Source: Bursaphelenchus xylophilus
Lineage: Eukaryota > Nematoda > Chromadorea > Rhabditida > Aphelenchoididae
Direction of reading: 5' to 3'
NCBI GenBank assembly: GCA_904066235.2
Contig: CAJFCV020000004.1
Span: 10,044,001-10,108,000 of the forward strand
Length of the DNA stretch: 64,000 bases
Position numbers and translations under genes: made by a program. Below are positions 35,101 to 44,944 of the stretch, piece after piece (position 1 is the first letter of the stretch; each line of letters opens with the position of its first letter). The notes under the pieces were generated by a model. The model was not told the DNA's origin. It saw only the letters and a list, made by a program, of their open reading frames with translations, and did not search any database.

Positions 35101-35674
35101 CTTCAGAAGACACCTGCGAATGAGCAGGTGGGACACCGACCCGTCCCTGTCCGTCGGGCACCTCTTCCTGGGGGGTTCTTCCACGTCCGGTTCCCTTACC
35201 TCTCTTCTCTTCGCTTTCCCGTTTGGTTCTCCTGCCATGTGATAACTCCAAGTCCCACTTTATGATGCCGTCTTCAAGCCGTAATCCTTGGCGGGCCATC
35301 ATCTCTGGACTGATTTTTAACTGCCTCATCTTGTCCTGGATGTTCTCAAAGTTCTCGAGGTTCTTCGCGGTATAATGTTCATCATATCTACCTAAAATAT
35401 TCTCAACAAGGTCTTCATCTTCTTTCTCAAGATGTCCTGTGAGTTTCTTCAGCTGATTCAACACTTCTGGGATCTCGTCAATGTACATCTGCATCTTTTT
35501 CACATTCTCAATCCAACGTTCCAGTTCCTCTTCTGTGTCCGGTTTCGAATAGTCAAAATCGTCCAAGACCGGGCTAACTGTTTTTCTGACGCGGTTGATT
35601 TTCTCTTCTTTTTTCTCGAGCGTCCCAATCCATTTCTTCATTGCATCTGTATACACATTCATTGATTCACTCAT
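31880..35674 (-). CDS. Gag-like polyprotein of a BEL/Pao-type retroelement, SR-rich
   Basis: The frame is open from about 35776, but the first ATG is at 35674, giving 1,264 residues. In order: an N-terminal helical, charged region (about 1-150); a long Arg/Ser-rich region (about 160-610) with repeated KSLRSN units and a duplicated block starting GSSSRDGEEDRHVEYRRLKR; a conserved retroelement gag core (about 630-810, YEKNYTGWKRFIVQYNSLIG ... FDAFFRILPED) resembling the DUF1759 domain of BEL/Pao gag proteins; and a cysteine/histidine cluster (about 880-945) with CYFCQGKH, CEKCLMNH and CERCGEDHHKLIC, the multi-knuckle arrangement of BEL/Pao gags. The C-terminal ~300 residues are unrecognised, and the last ~80 are encoded by the LTR. 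Gag packages element RNA. SR-type regions are unusual in gags. Confidence 0.85.
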   Translation of the reverse strand: MSESMNVYTDAMKKWIGTLEKKEEKINRVRKTVSPVLDDFDYSKPDTEEELERWIENVKKMQMYIDEIPEVLNQLKKLTGHLEKEDEDLVENILGRYDEHYTAKNLENFENIQDKMRQLKISPEMMARQGLRLEDGIIKWDLELSHGRRTKRESEEKRGKGTGRGRTPQEEVPDGQGRVGVPPAHSQVSSEESDGEVELEVELEGERKRFTQEEVPDRQGRVDGQPTHSKAEDLRYGAEKFWEGRSGRKEKHQKAIENATYTTRQPEDIDVEDQFLKPTSWNKHHDEMDLRTRRLSKSLRSNEIKSLRSKCDKSLRSNQMKSLRSNRRTDSLESTESEEDVARMKGRTPSRKARFRSYSTSSESGRDRKSIVLRRRAESRWARSGSSSRDGEEDRHVEYRRLKRETSDWRGNQRGNSSKSRYGSSSRDGEEDRHVEYPRLKRETSDSRGHQRGNSSKSRTNERRRLEGQSLRTRCYRRCSSSESSSESESDGGSDSSTSQGSRRWKRSQNRASQGKRRRNRSFRDSSPDERSRHGRNRREKEKKTTLKKSRRHSSSSSSTDNDYGRRHEGRELDTLCLYSAFEKGKLRCRCLQFEKHSHRKSPNVTESMIPKLYEKNYTGWKRFIVQYNSLIGLNPNYLPMQKNAFLRGRLGRDETRIVESLDPGMESLRRTLKSLERHFSTTKTSTMKMLMDLFDLPTMYPAYETPKNILRYYEAVLRLKDARYDMHDESLFDAFFRILPEDQANVLEFCHGYDRAYDRGADHFAQWAHDVIVQRMKRRRFENYRRESFGTVSENSEDERRPFENDDVRRRMEKKESEPIRNDREHKQAIRCYFCQGKHNGRMCGIHYSAYLRRKRIQQLKACEKCLMNHSGSCDAEKCERCGEDHHKLICVSPRRRDIETQRNQGAIVMMVSDEKVDCEKPDELNEKNFDEVPGKFEKPFENSVQRRIHRQELYPIEIEKSDDDLKNFDVDIENENLENKFDVFRAQKIFGRRQGPRRVAETLCVMTDSYAVRKKYVKDDVIIFFDNEIEERSANEMFLRKKKKRKRYTLKKNKRAHYDVIHPLENFMTLIQPDVTKIIVVLILTELEDDAVEGSNNVIEPYMFMMRENLKVDMFQTDNDERLGCELRRTTEELKYDDSAIDVIKCMNEERCKLDSFGQRMIDRWTEWMNGTKKKHFVLGRAMSDSTEPGVIHDVSTRWNLWRERDVPCVNCFPSCFSPMFENVRWRDPEAESLNHDTVTFSEVLSHLDQIFFMGCCCVELL

Positions 35675-35792
35675 CCTTTCAAGTTGATTCTCAAAAGCTG
35701 ACGTCTCAGCTATTCTCAGTGCCAATCCTGTTTTTGTCGTTGATATAATCCTGGTCTTTGTTCCAAACCAAGCTCAGCCCCCACTTTTCGTC

Positions 35793-36325
35793 TGTCCGAT
35801 TCCACCTTCGGTCAGAAAAGAAAACGACAATATGGCTAGTGGTCTTGCGGTGTTCTTCCTGTCGATTACCTTCCGCACTCTTGCTACCTGAAATTACTTG
35901 GCCTTCCAAGTGGAAGGTTGCGGATGTGGATGTCGGGTAATCGATTGTATTCGTTCCCCTTAAAAGATGAACACGAGAATGAGAGAAAATTAACTCGAAT
36001 AAATGAATTTATCAATAAACGTAAACAATACAATAAAATGTGCAATACAACACAACTCTACAATAACAACACTACAATAACAACTACAACAACTCGACAC
36101 AACAACAACCCATAAAAAATATCTGATCAAGATGGGATAAAACCTCGGAGAAGGTTACGGTGTCGTGATTCAGGCTCTCCGCTTCGGGATCTCTCCATCG
36201 AACATTCTCGAACATCGGGGAAAAACAACTGGGGAAACAGTTGACACAGGGGACATCTCTCTCTCTCCATAAATTCCATCGAGTTGACACATCGTGGATA
36301 ACTCCAGGTTCCGTGGAATCTGACA
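35793..36325 (-). repeat. 5' LTR (element orientation), 533 bp
   Basis: Direct repeat of 31589-32121 with TG...CA ends. As the upstream LTR it should carry the element promoter. The duplicated sequence includes an A-rich tract of cautaacaac-like units (acaacactacaataacaact) on the plus strand. Confidence 0.92.
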
Positions 36326-37937
36326 ACGGTAGCCGTACCCACTTTTTTCGCTGTTTGGCCGCGGCATTCTTTGGAGCTGCGAGTGTAACAACTTTTAAGG
36401 CCTGAAATTCATTCATGATGGATAGAAGAGCATTTCAGCAAAAAATCGCGAAAATAAAAATATAAGTTTTTGAGAAAATCCAAGATTACGGTCATTTTAG
36501 GGGGTTTTTGGGCCGTTTGGCCGCGGCATTCTTTGGAGCTGCGAGTGTAACAACTTTTGAGGCCTGAAATTCATTCAGGATGGATATAAGAGCATTTCTG
36601 CAAAAAATCGCGAAAATAAAAATATAAGTTTTTGAGAAAATCCTGGATTACGGTAGTTTAGGAGAGGAAATCCCCTGAAATGACCGTAATCCCGAATTTT
36701 CTCAAAAACTTATATTTTTATTTTCGCGATTTTTTGCTGAAATGCTCTTCTATCCATCATGAATGAATTTCAGGCCTTAAAAGTTGTTACACTCGCAGCT
36801 CCAAAGAATGCCGCGGCCAAACGGCCCAAAAACCCCCTAAAATGACCGTAATCTTGGATTTGCTCAAAAACTTATATTTTTATTTTCGCGATTTTTTGCT
36901 GAAATGCTCTTCTATCCATCATGAATGAATTTCAGGCCTTAAAAGTTGTTACACTCGCAGCTCCAAAGAATGCCGCGGCCAAACAGCGAAAAAGTGGGTA
37001 CGGCTACCGTAATCTCCCACTATTTCAGGAATGGGTAGTATTACGATTCTGATTTTTGCCTTCCATGATGTATGCGCGTTTCTGACCCGGATAGCTTGTC
37101 TAAATTCGTCATTCCAATAAATTTGTTAGCGAAATTAACAAAAGTTAGAAACTACAGTAACCATCATATAAACCCTCAAATAAAGCTTCAAATATTTATT
37201 TTTTGACCTGAAAATATTTTTCTCAGGCTGATCTATTAATATGTGAACCGTAGAGATTAATGGAAAAGTTTAAAAATTGATCGTCTCTATTTTGGTCCTA
37301 CAGTAACCGAACATAGCAACTTTGAACGCTTATATCTCAAAAACTTATATTTTTATTTTTGATTTTTTTGTTTTATTTTACGGGAAGGGTGTCCAACTTT
37401 TATAATCCGGTTTGAAAACTTGTTACACTCTTTCCAATTTTCGGCAGTAATCGATATGGTATCATGACGATTACGGTACTACCGAAAGACGAAAAGATAC
37501 AAAAAAAGTTTCAATTAGAAAAATGTTGGCCATGTTCGAAAACATACAGACAAGAAGTTTCGGACCCGTAGGGCGATCACCTGGTCCACGACAACGGCCG
37601 CTTTATAAAACACAAAATGTTACAGTAATCCCGAAATAATGCAAATTTTGGGAAAACGTTTGACGCTTTTGATGTATGCCTTGTGGGTGTTCTATGAGCC
37701 AAATTTGAAGAAATTCGGTGATGGTCACCGCAACAATGTCCGGGCCATGCTTCACTTTGTAAAAAAGTCCGTTTTATATACTCTGAACCAGAAAAATCTT
37801 GCGATTTTTTGGTATATGTCTTAGCCTGTAACTCCAATTACCATAGAAGTACTTTCCTTGTTAAATAGTACTGTAAATTAGTATGTAATGTCTCGACTTT
37901 TTTTTGATGAGAAGTGCTTTTATAGGTAAAGATTACT

Positions 37938-38137
37938 TACAGGGACGGACCTGATCCAGTGAAAAAACCTGCCATTTTGCATCCAGGAAGTCAAAAAATG
38001 TAGCAAAATGCCTCCCTCCCCAACAAAAAAAAACCGTTTTGAAGGGCGCTTTTGAAATCGTGGAGGTGCCACATTTCTGATATTCTCCGGGTGCAAAATG
38101 GAACGTTGATTGCCACTGGATCAGGTCGACCACTGTA
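37938..38137. repeat. Family D palindromic element
   Basis: Starts tacagggacggacctgatcc and ends ggatcaggtcgaccactgta. Arms are partly eroded. Confidence 0.8.
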
Positions 38138-38956
38138 TTTTACAGTGTTGAGAAAAATTACCCTGTACCCCGTCCAGATCCCACTGGGATAAAATTTTTT
38201 GGACATTTTGGCTCTTACTATGCAATTTATTTATGCAATTGTATATTATAGTTTGGGAAGGCCACCTCCTTTCGGTTCATTCTGACGTCTCAATTTGCCA
38301 GCAAATGCATGTTTCATTACCGCAACTTTTTCCTCATTACACTATTCCCCCTTCAAGTGGCATGAACTGTAGGATTACAGACACGCCAATTTTGTACCTG
38401 ATATTTTCGGTTATCTGTAAGTCCATAACGCAATTACCGGGACCCAAAAGTTGGACTTTTGAATAAATTTTGGATTGAAACCATAAACCTTGCGGTGGTG
38501 GTTAAATTTGGCCCTACCGTGTTACTGTTAATCTAATCGTTATGCAAAATTAGGTTTAGGGGGAATTGCCTAATCTTGTATTCATTTTTGCAAAGACATG
38601 CGGATATTCCTAGCTCGCGTTTTGCAGAAATAATGGAGATTTTTGTTCTGAAAATTGAACAAAATTCAAAATTCCTTTTTTTTACCTCATCAAAAATCGC
38701 ATCGCCGCCGAGGTGATGACTTGTGTCGATTCAAAATCAAATTGCTATTCACTTCAGCAAAGGAATTGGCGCAGCGACATTATGCTCTATATTTTCCCAA
38801 CAGACTTGTATACAAAAAATTGTATTTCTACCGGCAAAGATTACAAAAATCAGTTTTTCCATGCTAAACCGGAAATGAGCTGCCAAAAAGTGTTTTTCTC
38901 TCTAACCGCTCTCCGCGTTTTTCGCGCCCTATCGTCGTCAAAGATTTCTGAATACA

Positions 38957-39114
38957 AATCGCGCCATAAAGTCCTGACACATTTGTCGCGGGTGTCGCGA
39001 AAATTGGAGCGATCTCGCGCGAAAGTGCAATTGCAAAACGGGAAATTACCGCGACAAGCCCGAAAGAAAAACAAAAATGCACTGTGCAAATGCGTCAGGA
39101 CTTTATGGCGCGAC
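38957..39114. repeat. Small hairpin element, about 158 bp
   Basis: The terminal inverted repeats are CGCGCCATAAAGTCCTGACA and the partner TGCGTCAGGACTTTATGGCG. The interior includes acatttgtcgcgggtgtcgcg and one tgcactgtgcaaatg word of the kind found in the arrays. Confidence 0.75.
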
Positions 39115-39679
39115 TAGTATCTCAGCCGCTTCTTTTCAAAATTTCTGAACGACTTTTTATGTGTTCGTAACGGGTACGTTGTTGTTGTGACAATGTTTAG
39201 TACGACGTCTTACGCGGAATTTGTTGTTCTTGGCCTTCAATTCATTGTACTCCTTCATGTTTTTTTTGAAAGACAAAACGTATCGTCAAAATTGTTTCCG
39301 TCTCAAATGTTCGTATCTTCTGTTCCTAGAACTTTGAAATTTGTAATGATGACAAAACAGAAAATCATTTCGTTTGTTGCACTTTTCATGCACTTTCTTG
39401 GCAAAAGACGAAATGTGGATTGCCGAGACTTTCTTTCCACTGGTTTGTGACTCAAAAGCCAGAAGGTTGAACCATAATTTTTTTTGTGGTTATGATTGTA
39501 AAGATCCCTTCTCAAGACTGACATAAAAAGTTTTTGAGAGACTCCGATTCTTCGCCCTCATGCGGCGACAAATTTTCGCCTTGCCCAGCTGACATGAGGT
39601 CCAGGGCGTTGCAACGCGTTGTAACTACCCTTGGAAATATAACGATTAATCCAAGTGGCTCTTTTTGCTGGTTCTTTTT

Positions 39680-39705
39680 GCTGTTACCCTCAAGAGGGTA
39701 ACAGC
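39680..39705. other. Perfect 12 bp hairpin with a 2-base loop
   Basis: GCTGTTACCCTC, AA, GAGGGTAACAGC. It is not part of any repeat family I identified. Confidence 0.7.
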
Positions 39706-41112
39706 ACATTGCAAGCGAAAAAAATTTTTACTTATGCCGCATCGATTCAGCAGAGCGGCGCACGTCAAGAAAAAATAAAAGAAAAACGGGCGCCCAATGA
39801 AAAAGCCTAGAATTTTTTTTGGCATTCTGCCCTGTGCAAATCCGTTTTTGTCCAAATGGTTTGCAATATTTTGACATAAAGATTAATAGTAAATCACAAG
39901 ATATTGATACCAATAGAAAGCTCGAGGGCTGCTTAAGCTAATAGAACCAAAATATACCCATAATCGTAGTATTTTGACAGTCTTCCAAGGCGTAGAATAC
40001 AACGTCTAAATAAAAGTTTGTATCGACGATACCGAGTCAGAGAGCACTGGAAGGAGGTATACGCTCCACGTCAAAAAAATCCTTAAACTGTTCTTCGAGT
40101 ATCTACACCGGTCTCGTCCCGCTTGATGGGACAGTTTTTTGATATTCGGCCTTGAAATTTGCACTATTTTTAGCCTAGCTCAACCATGTTCAGAAAATGC
40201 GTCACGATGACACCCATTTAGAAAGTACCAGCGGTATAAAAAACAGTTGTATACGACTAGTAGTACCCCCTAGAGTTCCCATAAAAAAATAAGGTTAAAA
40301 ATTGTTGTTATGTGCAATTTGGATGACAGGTTTTATGAATTTTTTTTCGCTGTGAGAACCTTTGCAATGCCCGAAATTTCTTGACGTGCGGCGCCGATAC
40401 TATTTGCGTCAACCAAGGCGCGGCAACCCGAAGTGTTTCCTGGCTCCTTTCGACTCTTCGCCCATTTTGTATTGGTTGAAATCAAACGAAATGTCAGCCA
40501 CTTACCAATTCCTGAAATTTTTAGCTCGCGCTTTGCAGGGACAGCCGAGATATTTTCACTATCTTTGCCTCCAAGGAAGTGCGCCACTTGCGGAGTGCGG
40601 TCAGAGAGAAACACGCGTTTTGGCCATAGTTTATCTATAATCTCACATGTTTTATCAAAATTTGACCGATGCTTTTGCGGCATTTCCCCCTGCGTGTTGC
40701 AGATGACGTGCGGCGACGTTCGGTCTCTTTGAACTTGTGCCAATTTACGCTAGCATTAAATTCGCACTTTGAGAAGTTTTACTGTAAGACAAAAAGGATG
40801 TTATCGGACCGGTAGGTTCAATAGACCCATTTAAATTTGTATTATGTAGAACGGGGCATAAAGTTCATGTGCAGGAGTTCCGAGAAGCTTCAAAACCTTC
40901 CGCATCCAAATTATAATAGGCTATTCCTATTGTTCTCTTTACATTTCCCTCGAAGTACATCAGTACTCCTATGTCAGTCTAAAAATGGCAAACAAATAGC
41001 TGACCATCTTTGAATCCGCCCGACTATTTTCGTTTTTACCATGCTTTTCCTTCGTTAATTTTTCTGTATCAAGTGATAATTTAAATCTCACTAGTTCCCT
41101 TTTTTCAGTGAT

Positions 41113-43437
41113 ATGAATGCGGTCGACGAGCACCTGTATATCGCGGCGAAGGTGACTTTAATCGGAGTTGTGGCCACGATGGCAATGCACGCCTTCAATT
41201 TGACATTCCTCCCCTTCTTTGTGACAGCCCAACGACAACGATTGTCGATCCATTTTCTCATCAACATTTCCTCAGTGATCGTTGGAATCATTTTGTCTCT
41301 GCCGTGGAGTATTCTGATTATTTATGGATGGGATTCTGTGGGTAAGACGTCTGGGAATTACGATGATTGGAAGTGATTTCGATTGTGCCCGGGAAGCTTT
41401 GGGCGACCTGATCCAGTGGCAAAAAACGTACGATTTTGCATCCAGGAGGCGTCAAAAATGTGGCAAAATGCTTCCCTCTCCAAGTGAAAAAACTTCGTTT
41501 TGAAGGGCGCGCTTTTCAAATCTGAGTTTTTTTCACTTGGAGAGGGAAGCATTTTGCCACATTTTTGATACCTCCCGGATGCAAAATGGTACGTTTTTTG
41601 CCACTGGATCAGGCCCCCACTGTAGAATACCGCCAAATCCTCAAAAAAGAGGCATTTTGCGGGAGTCGGGATGCCTCCTGAACGCAATAGGAAGGACTTT
41701 AGTTCAGTTCAATTCATTCCGGACCTGATTCTAGATTCTCTCTACAATAAGCGAACTGTATTTTGGTGTGCCACCCTGTCCTTCGGCTGGCTTCTGTCCG
41801 TCTCGGTTTCTATCAGCTTCCTAACGCTGGACCGACTGCTCACCCTCACATTAGTCCATAAATACACCCGAAAACATCGACATAACATGGCAATAATCAA
41901 CGTCGCCTCTCAGGTCGTCTTGTATTTTGTTTTTATTCTAATGCAAGTTGGCGATGTTCCAGCGCCCGACGAGTTTGCTCGTAAGTCATAGAATATTCGA
42001 TTTAACTTACCGTACAGTAGGGTACCTGATCCAGTGGCAAAAAACATACCATTTTGCATCCGGGAAATATCAAAAATGTGGCAAAATGCTTCCCTCTCCA
42101 AGTGAAAAAACTTCGTTTTGAAAGGCGCGCCCTTTTTCCTCACAAAAAGATTTTGAAATCAGAGTTTTTCCACTTGGAGAGGGAAGCATTTTGCCACATT
42201 TTTGATACTTCCTGGATGCAAAATGGTACGTTTTTTGCCACTGGGTCAGGTCGCCAACTGTATATATAGTAACCACTCGTATGTACAGTAAATCGTATTT
42301 TGTATGTGTTACGCAATGATTTCACTGCTTTTCAGCATGCTTCTTGTATATTTGCGTCACGGCGCGGGCTACAAATTTTCTTTTCATCAAGCTGACGCTT
42401 GGCCTGGTTAACGTTGTAATTGGGTTGGCCTTCTTCCTTCATATGCTCAAATACACCAAGAACCGGCCGGCTCAGCAGACGGTACGTACCTGTTGCCTTA
42501 CGGGCGTACAGAAAAATGTAACATCAGTTTGGGAACTGGGACGATTGGGGAAACCGAAAAGTATTATTTTTCTTCGATGCAAGTGTGAAATTAGGACAAT
42601 CGAGCGTGCTGATTTCGAAAATGACATTCACTTTTTTGATCTTTACTTTTTTCCTTAAACAGTACTGTAAAGTAGTAATTTTTCGAATTTTTTCTTGAAT
42701 ACTCGATTGGGGGTTTCGATGGTGCTGATTTCAAAATGTCAAACCAGAAAAAATGAATAAGATTTTCGAAATCAGCACCACCGAAACCCCCCAAATCGAG
42801 TATTCATGAAAAAAATTAAAAAAATTACTACTTTACAGTACTACCTCAGGAAAAAAGTAAAGATCAAAAAAATGAGTGTCATTTTTGAAATCGCCACCTT
42901 CGATTATCCTAATTTCGACACTTGCATCGAAGAAAAATAATACTTTTTGGTTTCCCCAAGATCAGTTTGTCGGGGAAATATTAAGCACCCCGCCAATCCA
43001 AAATCGCATCGTAATTCCTAGCTCCGACTTAACAAAGTTTTTTTCAAGAAAATGATAATTTTAGCGTCTGTTTCAGACCAATCTAATCGGCCTTTTCGTG
43101 GTCTTCAACGAATTTTGCCTCAACTTTATACCTCATATTGTCAGTTACGTAACCTCGGTAAGTCATCGTTATTATCTTCAATACCACTCCTATTCTTTTC
43201 TTTGACGCTTTAAACTACTTTTAAACCGAATTTCAGCTCACGGAATTTCACATCGGCAAGGTCTCCGGGCCCTATACAATATACTTCTTCGGCTTGGAAA
43301 GTAGTCTTCTGACTATTGCAACGCTAAAAGTAATGGGTGTACCCTTTTCCAAAAATGGTCTTGGCAGTCTTCAACGGTCCTCCAGGAACAATGTCGTCAA
43401 TGTTAGCAGCACGGGCCAACAACGAGCCGATAAATGA
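41113..43437 (+). CDS. Seven-transmembrane receptor, nematode serpentine chemoreceptor type
   Basis: Exons 41113-41341, 41708-41980, 42336-42481, 43077-43157 and 43237-43437 sum to 930 bases, giving 309 residues, the usual length of nematode serpentine receptors. Seven hydrophobic helices can be placed, including VTLIGVVATMAMHAFNLTFL (helix 1), FLINISSVIVGIILSLPWSI (2), ATLSFGWLLSVSVSISFL (3), VVLYFVFILM (4), FLFIKLTLGLVNVVIGLAFF (5), LIGLFVVFNEFCLNFIPHIV (6) and TIYFFGLESSLLTIATLKV (7). After helix 3 comes LDRLLTLT, in the DRY position of GPCRs. The C-terminal tail is short and polar. Such receptors sit in sensory cilia and detect chemicals; ligand and subfamily (for example Srx- or Srbc-like) cannot be told here. 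A TTTTTTCAG acceptor lies four bases before the ATG, suggesting trans-splicing. Introns 1, 2 and 3 each hold one fold-back element. Confidence 0.82.
41394..41624. repeat. Family D element in receptor intron 1
   Basis: Begins near gggcgacctgatccagtggc and ends ggatcaggcccccactgta. The arms pair ttccctctccaagtgaaaaa with ttttcacttggagagggaa. Confidence 0.88.
42013..42262. repeat. Family D element in receptor intron 2
   Basis: Starts tacagtagggtacctgatcc and ends gggtcaggtcgccaactgta. Same arms as the intron 1 copy, with an additional gcgcgccctttttcctcac loop. Confidence 0.88.
42531..42959. repeat. Family C element in receptor intron 3
   Basis: Starts ggaactgggacgattgggga and runs through cttcgatgcaagtgtgaaat to inverted partners ending ttggtttccccaag. 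About 430 bp. Confidence 0.88.
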
Positions 43438-43599
43438 GATAAATTATATTGTTCATGTCAGCTGTGCATATCATTCGAAATGAGAAAGTGTGGCCCTCCG
43501 ATTTTTTAATAAAATTTTGCAAACATACTCTAAATATGATATAAATCAATTTCTGAAGTTTTTTCTTGTAGCGAGAGCCGAGATTTTATACAATTTTTT

Positions 43600-44310
43600 A
43601 CGGCGTCGCGACACTTGCGGGCAACCACTTTGCGGGCAACCAGTTTGCGGGCAATTTTTTTGCGGGCAGCCACTTTGCGGGCAAAATTTGGGGGTCACAT
43701 TTGCGGGCAGCTGAAACATTTGCGGGCAGCTGAGACACTTGCGGGCAGCCTGGGACACTTGCGGGCAACCGACAATTGCGGGCAACCGGCACTTGACGGT
43801 TACAGGGTGGAGGTGGAAGTATTACTGCAATATTTTGGAAATTTGCCGACATTTGCGGGCAGCCGACACTTGCGGGCAGCCGACATTTGCGGGCAACAGG
43901 AAAAAACAATCACACAGACTGTATTGGAACTTTTGGGACTGTTGCCCGCAAATGTCGGTTTCCCGCAAGTATTGCCTGCCCGCAAATGTCGGAAAACTTC
44001 TAAAATATCGAAGTAATTTTTCCACCTCCACCTTGTTATCCTCAAGCGCCGGTTGCCCGCAAATGTCGGCTGCCCGCAAATGTCGGGAAATTTCCAAAAT
44101 ATCATAGTAATTTTTGCACGTCCACCCTGTTACTCTCACAATCAGGTGTCGGTTGCCCGGAAATCTTCCAGGCTGCCCGCAGCTGTCGACCCTGCCCGCA
44201 AATGTCCCAGGCTGCCCGCAAATGCCGGTGCTGGCCGCAAATGTCGGCTGTCCGCAAAAAATTTGCCCGCAAGCTGGCTGCCCGCAAAGTGGTTGCCCGC
44301 AAGTGTGCGC
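43600..44310. repeat. Mirrored array of TTGCGGGCA words
   Basis: From 43612 to 43900 the word ttgcgggca occurs about 13 times, with spacers of 3-15 bases, mostly followed by acc or gcc. From 43942 to 44305 its reverse complement tgcccgcaa or a one-base variant occurs about 14 times. A block beginning tacagggtggaggtggaagt (43802) has two inverted relatives, near 44035 and 44130, that end accttgtta and accctgtta. The whole is thus a fold-back built from a short word. It is embedded in family B-like flanks (gagagagcatgcaaattgatgag at 44324). Because the word lacks stops, all frames are open; the translations are meaningless. Confidence 0.85.
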
Positions 44311-44524
44311 CCGCCTTTTTTACGAGAGAGCATGCAAATTGATGAGGTTTGACCGAAAGTTTTTCATTTATTTCACCGCTGATTTCGCTCGAAAAAACTT
44401 GATTTTTTGTTTGAAAATTATACTCTTGGTCAGTAACAGAGCCCGATTTTCATATGCCAATAATTTTTTTATTTTTTGCCATTTGTTGGCCAAAAAATCT
44501 CAATTATTTTTTCAAATCTCAAGC

Positions 44525-44746
44525 TACAGTGGGGGACCTGATCCAGTGGCAAAAAACGTACCATTTTGCATCCGGGAAGTATTAAAAATGTGGCAAAATG
44601 ATTCCCTCTCCAAGTGAAAAAAACTTTCAAAGGCGCGCCCGCTCCTTCAAAATGAAGTTTTTTCACTTGAAGAGGGAAGCATTTTGCCACGTTTTTGATA
44701 CTTCCCGGATGCAAAATGGTACGTTTTTTGCCATTGAATCACTGTA
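44525..44746. repeat. Family D palindromic element
   Basis: Starts tacagtgggggacctgatcc and ends ttgccattgaatcactgta, 222 bp, between the receptor and the next gene. Confidence 0.88.
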
Positions 44747-44944
44747 AAGTTTTTCCAATGCGTCTTGGAAAAGTCTGCTCTAAATTTTTGGCAAATTTTT
44801 ACCAAAATAAAACAGTGTCACACTATTCTCAAAAAAATAAAAAAAAATCTCAAAAATAAAATAGATGAGATAACAAACAGTTCCAACTCGTAGTAAAACA
44901 AAAACAAACCACTTTTCTCTATAAAATAATCTTTATTTCCACGC

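Larger units (their letters stand above)
31589..36325 (-). mobile_element. Complete LTR retrotransposon, BEL/Pao-like gag, no pol
   Basis: Two 533 bp direct repeats starting TG and ending CA bound the element, which is flanked by the 5 bp target duplication ACGGT (31584-31588 and 36326-36330). I see no difference between the LTRs, so the insertion is young. Transcription direction is minus. The 3.67 kb interior is almost entirely one ORF of gag type. Protease, reverse transcriptase, RNase H and integrase are all absent, so mobility would have to depend on enzymes supplied by a relative. Downstream of the 5' LTR, about 10 bases in on the minus strand, TGGGGGCTGAGC is a candidate primer-binding site; I cannot name the matching tRNA. 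Confidence 0.92.
30557..37860. mobile_element. Giant family G fold-back (about 2.56 kb without its insert)
   Basis: Starts CAAGGAAAGTACTTCTATGG and ends CATAGAAGTACTTTCCTTG. After removing the LTR element and one copy of its target duplication, the remainder is a palindrome of about 2,560 bp centred near 36,670. Matched blocks include gttttcgaacatggccaac, gtcatgataccatatcgat, acccttcccgtaaaataaaa, actttgaacgcttatatctc and ctatttcaggaatgggtag. Near the centre each arm holds a tandem duplication of a block containing gccgcggcattctttggagc and gatggata.aagagcatttc. The family shares its terminus with elements at 22147-22590 and 54564-55133. Confidence 0.85.
38138..41109. other. No gene recognised; scattered repeat remnants
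   Basis: Contains a degraded family A copy (38690-38812, ends attttcccaacagacttgta), a hairpin element (38957-39114), a short perfect hairpin (39680-39705) and a family B fragment (40480-40640). Open frames such as 39187-39450 have hydrophobic stretches but no recognisable family and no exon signals. The last few hundred bases should hold the promoter of the receptor gene. Confidence 0.4.

Noticed and set aside
32037..35665. Several plus-strand open frames of 60-170 codons
   Set aside because: All lie antisense to the large gag ORF and look like Ser/Phe/Leu-rich shadows of its Arg/Ser/Glu codons.
31589..36325. Hidden protease, reverse transcriptase or integrase in the LTR element
   Set aside because: I looked for DTG/DSG, YVDD-like and DDE/zinc-binding patterns in the interior and found none; the gag ORF takes up nearly all the space.
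43600..44310. CRISPR-like array (regular short repeats)
   Set aside because: Repeats are only 9-12 bases, spacers are 3-15 bases and irregular, orientation flips midway, and the genome is eukaryotic.
43490..44617. Open frames rich in C-G-Q-P and C-P-Q repeats on both strands (up to 167 codons)
   Set aside because: They exist only because the repeated word lacks stop codons in all frames; no start context, splice sites or domain.
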